39,212 bases of DNA. Origin: CAZHTS01 sp964535315. GTDB taxonomy: Bacteria > Chloroflexota > Anaerolineae > Anaerolineales > Anaerolineaceae. Positions 34,681-39,212 of this stretch are shown piece by piece. The DNA is taken from NCBI GenBank assembly GCA_964535315.1, contig CAZHTS010000044.1:1-39212 (forward strand), given 5' to 3'. The stretch's first letter is position 1. Each line of letters opens with the position of its first letter. The position numbers and the translations under genes were made by a program. The notes under the pieces were generated by a model, which did not search any database, was not told the DNA's origin, and saw only the letters and a list, made by a program, of their open reading frames with translations.

Positions 34681-34689
34681 ATCATATCA
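34681..34689 (-). promoter_or_regulatory. Extended -10 promoter before the epimerase gene
   Basis: TGATATGAT on the minus strand (TG-n-TATGAT) lies in the 77-base gap between the AlgI-like gene and the epimerase gene, about 58 bases before the epimerase ATG. The -35 match is weak. Confidence 0.45.
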
Positions 34690-34700
34690 CAGTTTTTCCA

Positions 34701-36155
34701 TCAGAAATCCCCGTAGATATACGCCTGATAGGTCGAACCGGCCAAAACGACCCCGGTGAGGAACAACAGGCCCAACAAAGCCGCATCGCGCAGAGCCCAA
34801 CGCAGATTCGATTGGCGCGGCGCCAGCCGTCGCGCCAGCCAGCCCGGCGCGGGGAACAATCCGGCTGTCCCCGCCAGCAACGCCAGCCAGACCTGAGCGC
34901 CGGGCGGCGGCAGGTGAGAAAACGGGGTGAGCATCTGCTGCGGGCCCAGGCCGGTCAGCGCCAACAAGAAGGCGCCGGCATAGCCCAGGCTGTTGGAGCG
35001 AAACAACACCCAGCCCACCAGCACCACAGCCAGGGTATACCCATGCCGCAGCGGCGCCCAGGCGCTGCGCAGCCAGCGGCCAAACCGGCCGCTTTCCAGG
35101 GCGATGGCCGCACCATGCAGCAGCCCCCAGGCCACAAAATTAAGGGTGACGCCATGCCACAAGCCGGTCAGCAGAAAAACCAGCAAAATATTGCCCGTCT
35201 GGCGCAGGCCGGGCCGGCCGCGGCGCGCCCGTTCCAACGGGTAAAAGACATAGTCGCGGAACCAGCCGGAAAGCGTCATGTGCCAGCGCCGCCAGAAATC
35301 GGCAATGCCGTGCGCCAGATAGGGCCGGTTGAAGTTCTCGGGCAGGCGCCAGCCAAACACCTGTCCCAACCCCAGCGCCATGTCGGTGTAACCCGAGAAA
35401 TCGTAGAAAATTTGCAGGGTGTAACATACCAGCACCAGCCAGGCCCAGCCCGCGCTCAGATTGGGCAGCGCCTGATCGAACACACCCTGGTCGGTCACCC
35501 GCGCCAGGACGTCGGCGATCAGCACCTTTTTGGCCAGGCCGATGATAAAACGGCGCGCCCCGTCTGCCATGTCTGCCGCCCGCAGGGGCTGCTGCGCCCC
35601 CAGGCACGCCTCAATCTCAGCGTAGCGCACGATCGGCCCGGCCGCCAGGCGCGGGAACAGCAGCAGATACAGGGCAAAACGCCACAGCGAACGCTGCGCC
35701 GTACAACGCCGCCGGGAAACATCCACCAGGTACGCCACCGCCTGAAAGGTCAGGAACGACAGCCCCAACGGCATGCCCAGCACCTTGCGCACGTAGCCGC
35801 CGAGCAGTTCCGGCATCACCAGCCCCCAGGCTGGCATGCCAGCCTGGATGGCCGGCCAGTAGGTCACCAGCAGTTTGAAGAAGGCCAGCAGGCCAACGTT
35901 CATCCCCCAGCCGGCCGACAGCAGCGCCCGCCCCCGGCGCGAAGCAGGTTCTGCCGCCGCCAGAGCCCGGCCGAGGGCGTAATTGCCCAACACCAGCAGC
36001 AGGATCAACGGCAGGTAAAAGGGCTCGCCCCAGGTGTAAAACACCAGGCTGGCCAGGAGCAGCACGGCGTTACGCAGGCGGCGCCCGGCCAACAGCCAGA
36101 CCACCAGCGTCAACGGCAGGAAAAAGAACAGAAAAAACGGCGAATTGAAACTCAT
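34701..36155 (-). CDS. MBOAT O-acyltransferase, AlgI-like
   Basis: The 484-residue membrane protein starts MSFNSPFFLFFFLPL, the usual AlgI beginning (xFNSPxFLFFFLP). Key features are the motif DFWRRWHMTLSGWFRDY (His292) and LTGLWHG with the catalytic His334. AlgI-type proteins carry acetyl groups across the membrane to an SGNH partner. The matching partner is the AlgX/AlgJ-like gene at 27723-28805. No good ribosome binding site precedes the ATG; the gene follows the RimJ/L-type GNAT gene by 19 bases and may be coupled to it. Confidence 0.9.
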   Translation of the reverse strand: MSFNSPFFLFFFLPLTLVVWLLAGRRLRNAVLLLASLVFYTWGEPFYLPLILLLVLGNYALGRALAAAEPASRRGRALLSAGWGMNVGLLAFFKLLVTYWPAIQAGMPAWGLVMPELLGGYVRKVLGMPLGLSFLTFQAVAYLVDVSRRRCTAQRSLWRFALYLLLFPRLAAGPIVRYAEIEACLGAQQPLRAADMADGARRFIIGLAKKVLIADVLARVTDQGVFDQALPNLSAGWAWLVLVCYTLQIFYDFSGYTDMALGLGQVFGWRLPENFNRPYLAHGIADFWRRWHMTLSGWFRDYVFYPLERARRGRPGLRQTGNILLVFLLTGLWHGVTLNFVAWGLLHGAAIALESGRFGRWLRSAWAPLRHGYTLAVVLVGWVLFRSNSLGYAGAFLLALTGLGPQQMLTPFSHLPPPGAQVWLALLAGTAGLFPAPGWLARRLAPRQSNLRWALRDAALLGLLFLTGVVLAGSTYQAYIYGDF

Positions 36156-36174
36156 CGACGACCGCGCGGCCTGT

Positions 36175-36804
36175 TTAGAGAATTCGCCGCCCGATGCTGT
36201 CGAAAGCCTCTAGCGCCAGCGCCGCAGCCGGACTGGCCGGGTATTCTTCCGCCAGCAGGCTCCAGATCATGGCGTCGCGCAGCTGACCGGCAGAGTTGGC
36301 GATCCGCTGGCGCAGGGTGGCCTCATGCACATAGCCCAGCTTGCGCGCCACGTTGGCGCTGCGCACGTTGGCCGGGTCGCAATGGATTTCCACCCGCTGT
36401 ACCTGATCCACCTCAAACGCCACGCGCGTCAGCGCCGCAGCCGTCTCGGTTGCATAGCCCTTGCCGATAAAATCTACGCCAATCCAGTAACCAATTTCGC
36501 GCCCATCCGCCCCCACCCGGGTATGCAGCCCGGTGCCGCCGATCAGTTGGGTCTCATCCGGGGTGAAGATACCGTAAATGAAATCCTGCCCCAGGTCGAA
36601 ACTGGCGCGGAACTTGCGCAGCCGGTCGATTTTGACCTGTAGCGGCTCAGGCTCGCTGTTCACCCACGGCATCCACGGGCGCAAATGCTCCAGGCTGCGC
36701 TGCACGGCCGCTTCTAACAGGGGCGCATCGACCGGGTTGTAACAACGAATGACGAGATGTTCGGTACGGACGACATAAGCCGGGCCGGGGAATGGAGTGG
36801 ACAT
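36175..36804 (-). CDS. GNAT acetyltransferase, RimJ/RimL-like
   Basis: The 209-residue product starts with a Leu/Ile strand TEHLVIRCYNPVDAPLL and has the acetyl-CoA loop IGVDFIGKGYATETAAALTRVAFE (Q/R-x-x-G-x-G/A variant) and VEIHCDPANVRSANVARKLGY, the hallmark of the RimJ/RimL (Acetyltransf_3) branch acting on protein or small-molecule amines. AGGAGGT precedes the ATG at 36804 by seven bases, and a good promoter lies upstream at 36834-36862. It leads the AlgI-like gene. Substrate unknown. Confidence 0.88.
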   Translation of the reverse strand: MSTPFPGPAYVVRTEHLVIRCYNPVDAPLLEAAVQRSLEHLRPWMPWVNSEPEPLQVKIDRLRKFRASFDLGQDFIYGIFTPDETQLIGGTGLHTRVGADGREIGYWIGVDFIGKGYATETAAALTRVAFEVDQVQRVEIHCDPANVRSANVARKLGYVHEATLRQRIANSAGQLRDAMIWSLLAEEYPASPAAALALEAFDSIGRRIL

Positions 36805-36833
36805 AACAATACCTCCTGCGGGTAGGATAGCTT

Positions 36834-36862
36834 ATTTTACCCGCCCCGGCCCGGCTTGACAA
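36834..36862 (-). promoter_or_regulatory. Promoter of the GNAT/AlgI unit
   Basis: TTGTCA (36862-36857), a 17-base GC-rich spacer and TAAAAT (36839-36834) on the minus strand lie in the 62-base gap after the second GNAT gene. The predicted transcript starts near 36827, with a leader of about 25 bases. Confidence 0.65.
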
Positions 36863-36866
36863 CGCC

Positions 36867-37307
36867 CTAAGCCGCCTGCTGTAAGTGTTCCATCCAACGC
36901 TCTGGGGCGGCCAGTTCCTGAAAGCCGCCATAACGGCGATATAACTCGTGCGCATCGCGGGTGGCCAGCAAGATGCGTTTCAACGAACACAAATCGGGGT
37001 GCGCCACCACTGCCTGCACCAGCTGCTTGCCAACCCCCTGGCCGCGCGCCGTTTCCAAAACAAAGACATCACACAACCAGGCAAAGGCCACGTAATCGCT
37101 CACTACCCGGGCAAAGCCCACCTGCGCCCCGTCCAGATAAGCGCCAAAACACAGCGAATTGCCCAACGAGCGCCGTACCGCCTCGAGCGAGCGTCCCTGC
37201 GCCCAATACGAGCGCTTGGAAAGATAATCGTAGATCACATCCACCTGCAAAAGTTGGGGATCGGTGCTGATCAACACCGCCCCGTTGCGAACCTCGTAGA
37301 CTGACAT
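36867..37307 (-). CDS. GNAT acetyltransferase
   Basis: The 146-residue product has the acetyl-CoA loop ETARGQGVGKQLVQAVV and, near the end, ATRDAHELYRRYGGFQ, the classic motif A and B of small GNAT enzymes (Acetyltransf_1 branch). It is unlike the neighbouring RimJ/L-type protein. The ATG at 37307 (MSVYEVRNGA) has GGAGG five bases upstream; that site lies within the last codons of the 45-aa gene, whose TGA overlaps the ATG by one base (TGATG). The upstream in-frame extension to 37511 is rejected because it crosses the small gene without a ribosome binding site. Confidence 0.87.
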   Translation of the reverse strand: MSVYEVRNGAVLISTDPQLLQVDVIYDYLSKRSYWAQGRSLEAVRRSLGNSLCFGAYLDGAQVGFARVVSDYVAFAWLCDVFVLETARGQGVGKQLVQAVVAHPDLCSLKRILLATRDAHELYRRYGGFQELAAPERWMEHLQQAA

Positions 37308-37444
37308 CACGCCTCCTGAAGGATCGATATTCCAGAAGAAGCCCGCCCCGCGTTGGACGACACGATGATCGCCGCGGCCGCCAGGCAACACACCACGGCC
37401 AGCAGCACAAACACCCAGATCCAGCGACGTATGTAAGCACGCAT
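37307..37444 (-). CDS. 45-aa single-TM small protein coupled to GNAT gene
   Basis: The product reads MRAYIRRWIWVFVLLAVVCC at its start, then a hydrophobic run to about residue 29 (CLAAAAIIVSS), and ends SSGISILQEA. A basic N-terminus and one membrane helix suggest insertion with the N-terminus inside. AGGAG lies six bases before the ATG at 37444. The gene's last codons provide the ribosome binding site of the GNAT gene, and its TGA overlaps the GNAT ATG, so translation is coupled. This gene is short and easily missed. No known family is recognised. Confidence 0.7.
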   Translation of the reverse strand: MRAYIRRWIWVFVLLAVVCCLAAAAIIVSSNAGRASSGISILQEA

Positions 37445-37473
37445 AGCTACTCCTGATATACACGGTATGGCGT

Positions 37474-37485
37474 AATGATATCATT
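37474..37485. promoter_or_regulatory. Perfect 12-bp palindrome upstream of the small gene
   Basis: AATGATATCATT is fully palindromic and lies 30 bases upstream of the 45-aa gene, in the region expected to hold its promoter. It could be an operator, but no cognate regulator is evident. Confidence 0.35.
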
Positions 37486-37540
37486 TCCAAAAGGCGGGGC
37501 GCCACAGCCACTTGCGCCCCGTTTTCACCCGGCCACTGGC

Positions 37541-38338
37541 TTATACCTGCGTCATCAACCAGTGGGCAATCGCCGTCGAGACGCGACGGGGCGCCAGGCG
37601 GTTCGACCAGACCATCAGGTTATTCAACCAGCCGGCAATGACCCCCGGCCGGCGCGCCAGCATGGCCTCGATGCCGGTGCGCGCCACGGCGGCGCTGGGC
37701 ATCATCACGGCGCGCTGGTACAGGGTGGGCTGCTGCCCCGAAACCTTGAAGAACTCGGTGGCGGTCACGCCGGGCGAAAGCACGGTGCAGCCAACCCCGC
37801 TATGGCGCAGTTCATAATTGAGCGCCTCGCCAAAATTGAGCACATAACTCTTGGCGGCGCAATAACTGGCGTAGGTCGGCGAAGGCTGGTAAGCGCCGAC
37901 CGAGGCCACCTGTAAGATGTAGCCGAAGTCGCGGGCGAGCATATCCGCCAGAAAGAGCTTGGTGAGATGCACCAGGGCCAGGATGTCCAACTGCAACATG
38001 GCCTGCTCGCGTTCCCACGGCTGCTGTGCGAACTCGCCGTAGTAGCCAAAGCCGGCGTTGTTGACCAGCACATCCACCGTCTTGCCCAATTGGCCTACCC
38101 GCTCGTACAGCGCCTGCGGCGCCTCCGGCTGGCCCAGGTCCATCGCCACCACCGTCACCTCCACCCCATACCGGGCGCTGACCTCGGTCTGCACGGCCCG
38201 CAAGGCGTCTTCACGCCGCGCCACCAGGATCAAATGTGCGCCGCGGCGGGCCAGTTCACGGGCAAAATCAACGCCCAGGCCGCTCGAAGCGCCGGTTACC
38301 AGGGCTGTTTTTCCACGCAGAATATCCTTCCTGTTCAT
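37541..38338 (-). CDS. Short-chain dehydrogenase/reductase
   Basis: The 265-residue classical SDR has the cofactor motif TGASSGLG, NNAG, Ser in QVASVGAYQ, and the catalytic YCAAK. It resembles the DltE/YqjQ-like group of NADP-dependent short-chain oxidoreductases with unknown substrate. The ATG at 38338 has GGAGAG eight bases upstream. Its first 71 bases overlap the end of the TetR gene in another frame on the same strand, so the pair is cotranscribed, and the SDR is a plausible target of that repressor through the shared promoter. Confidence 0.9.
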   Translation of the reverse strand: MNRKDILRGKTALVTGASSGLGVDFARELARRGAHLILVARREDALRAVQTEVSARYGVEVTVVAMDLGQPEAPQALYERVGQLGKTVDVLVNNAGFGYYGEFAQQPWEREQAMLQLDILALVHLTKLFLADMLARDFGYILQVASVGAYQPSPTYASYCAAKSYVLNFGEALNYELRHSGVGCTVLSPGVTATEFFKVSGQQPTLYQRAVMMPSAAVARTGIEAMLARRPGVIAGWLNNLMVWSNRLAPRRVSTAIAHWLMTQV

Positions 38339-38990
38339 GCCTGTTTCTCTCCAGTTCAAGACCTTTCAGAATCAACGTCAACGAATGTGCGCAGGCGCCG
38401 ACCAGATCGACGCGCAGCAGCGCCAGATCGGGGTGCGCCAGCACACGGCGGATGGCGGGCGCCGGGTCGGCCATGCTTTGATAGCCGATGACCAGGGCGT
38501 AGACCTGCAACAGCAGGGCCGTTCCCTGGCCCTGCGCCAGATCCAGGCGCTCGTCGATGAGCGCGCCGCTGTGCACCAGGCGCTGGCGCAGCCCCAGCTT
38601 GAAACGCAGCGCGGCGTCATCGTCTACGTTGCGCTCCACGAGGGTGTGCAAGATGGCCAGCAGACGGATCAGCGTGGGATGCTGCTCCAACGAGGCGCAC
38701 ACCAGGGCGACGAAACGCTCGTCGCCGGCTCTGAGTGGCAGTTGCGCCAGCCCGGCGTCCAGGCCATCAAACCAGCCGGCAAACTCTTCTTCCAGCAGCG
38801 CCAGGAACATTTCTTCTTTGGTCTTGAAGTACAGATACAGGGTGCCTTTGGCCAGGCCGGCCTGTCCGGCCACGCCGGCCATGCCGACCGCGTCGAAGCC
38901 GGATTGCGCGAAAAGCTGGCGGGCCGCCGCCAGAATCGCCTGGCGGCGTTCCTGTTTCTGGTCCTCATGTCGGGCGCGCTGTCGGATCAT
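38268..38990 (-). CDS. TetR/AcrR-family transcriptional regulator
   Basis: The 240-residue product has the TetR helix-turn-helix (RRQAILAAARQLFAQSGFDAV, then AGLAKGTLYLYFKTKEEMF) in its first 60 residues. A long helical ligand-binding part follows. AGGAT lies five bases before the ATG at 38990. The last 30 or so residues, read from the segment that overlaps the SDR gene, look less regular (GYSAWKNSPGNRRFERPGR) and may be an extension gained by loss of an earlier stop. It probably represses its own operon through two operators at 39009-39054. Confidence 0.9.
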   Translation of the reverse strand: MIRQRARHEDQKQERRQAILAAARQLFAQSGFDAVGMAGVAGQAGLAKGTLYLYFKTKEEMFLALLEEEFAGWFDGLDAGLAQLPLRAGDERFVALVCASLEQHPTLIRLLAILHTLVERNVDDDAALRFKLGLRQRLVHSGALIDERLDLAQGQGTALLLQVYALVIGYQSMADPAPAIRRVLAHPDLALLRVDLVGACAHSLTLILKGLELERNRHEQEGYSAWKNSPGNRRFERPGR

Positions 38991-39008
38991 TTCATCCTAT
39001 CCTTTATA

Positions 39009-39021
39009 TGACCATGAGTCA
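39009..39021. promoter_or_regulatory. TetR-type operator, proximal copy
   Basis: TGACCATGAGTCA is an inverted repeat (TGAC-N5-GTCA) placed just downstream of the predicted start site, between the -10 box and the TetR start codon. Confidence 0.65.
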
Positions 39022-39033
39022 TTTATTGAATAG

Positions 39034-39062
39034 ATTATAAGTGACCCAAGGTCATTTGTCAA
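39034..39062 (-). promoter_or_regulatory. Consensus sigma-70 promoter of the TetR-SDR operon
   Basis: TTGACA (39062-39057), 17 bases, TATAAT (39039-39034) on the minus strand is a perfect consensus promoter. A strong promoter fits control by a repressor. Confidence 0.85.
39042..39054. promoter_or_regulatory. TetR-type operator, distal copy in the promoter spacer
   Basis: TGACCCAAGGTCA is a perfect inverted repeat with arms TGACC/GGTCA around three bases, lying between the -35 and -10 hexamers. Its centre is 33 bases (about three helical turns) from the centre of the other copy. Confidence 0.7.
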
Positions 39063-39212
39063 CAGGCAAGACGAACCGACATGGAGAGCACGTCGCGTCC
39101 CCATAAAAACCTTTGCGGCCGGGCGGCCAGGGTGTGCGTTGCCGGCGGGTTGGCCGGCGGTCGTGGAGGGCGAGGGCAAGCCCCGCACCCTACGGCAGAC
39201 ACCCACACATTC
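39063..39212. other. Intergenic tail with no supported feature
   Basis: The last 150 bases hold no convincing gene on either strand. A minus-strand frame runs through 38997-39206 but has no start signal and covers the TetR promoter. The stretch 39110-39190 is GC-rich with CCGGCGGG-like runs. Confidence 0.4.

Noticed and set aside
34611..36470. 619-codon plus-strand frame opposite AlgI and GNAT genes
   Set aside because: Its sequence is Gln/Arg/Pro-rich low complexity, while the opposite strand encodes well-matched MBOAT and GNAT proteins.
38997..39206. 69-codon minus-strand frame at the window end
   Set aside because: It has no ribosome binding site and runs through the TetR promoter and operators.

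Overview
The window (39.2 kb) is dense, high-GC bacterial chromosome with short gaps and many stop/start overlaps. It carries housekeeping genes (tyrS, DNA polymerase III delta prime), transport operons, regulators and a surface-glycan cluster. A SARP/BTAD-ATPase-TPR regulator, alkaline lipoproteins with Thr/Pro/Ala linkers after the lipobox Cys, a RibXY-type ABC transporter behind an FMN riboswitch and several apparently leaderless starts together suggest a member of the Chloroflexota (Anaerolineae-like). That assignment is inference from gene content, not a database match. No rRNA, tRNA, CRISPR array, insertion sequence or phage gene was seen.

Layout. 1-4.6 kb: the end of a GT87-type membrane glycosyltransferase, an inverted repeat, and a leftward sugar ABC operon (binding lipoprotein, single-domain ATPase, permease) with a good promoter, a LacI-type operator and an intercistronic hairpin. 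4.7-8.4 kb: a 779-aa membrane-anchored coiled-coil protein and tyrS, closed by a strong terminator. 8.4-10.1 kb: SRPBCC protein and zinc alcohol dehydrogenase. 10.3-17.2 kb: a 67-aa small protein divergent from a 1063-aa SARP-type regulator, a cupin, an exported alkaline phosphatase and an MFS transporter. 17.4-21.3 kb: holB, convergent with a riboflavin-type ABC transporter operon under an FMN riboswitch with terminator and promoter. 21.3-27.2 kb: a small lipoprotein, a trans-sulfuration PLP enzyme, and a tight run of dual-specificity phosphatase, zinc-ribbon membrane protein, tandem-Nudix protein and MATE/ANK-like exporter.

27.2-36.8 kb is the most unusual part. It is a leftward surface-polysaccharide cluster: MBOAT acyltransferase (AlgI-like), NAD-sugar epimerase, polyprenyl-type GT2, a fused glutamine amidotransferase/PP-loop sugar amidotransferase, hexapeptide acyltransferase, Wzx-type flippase, AlgX/AlgJ-like SGNH acetyltransferase and a Nudix hydrolase. 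Together these look able to make, amidate or amidinate, O-acetylate and export a glycan. 36.8-39.2 kb holds a 45-aa membrane protein coupled to a GNAT enzyme, an SDR oxidoreductase, and a TetR regulator with a consensus promoter carrying two matching operators.

The most rewarding items are the class II glutaminase/WbpG-like fusion in the glycan cluster, the FMN-riboswitch transporter, the TetR and LacI-type operator/promoter architectures, the tandem-Nudix operon, and two small proteins.
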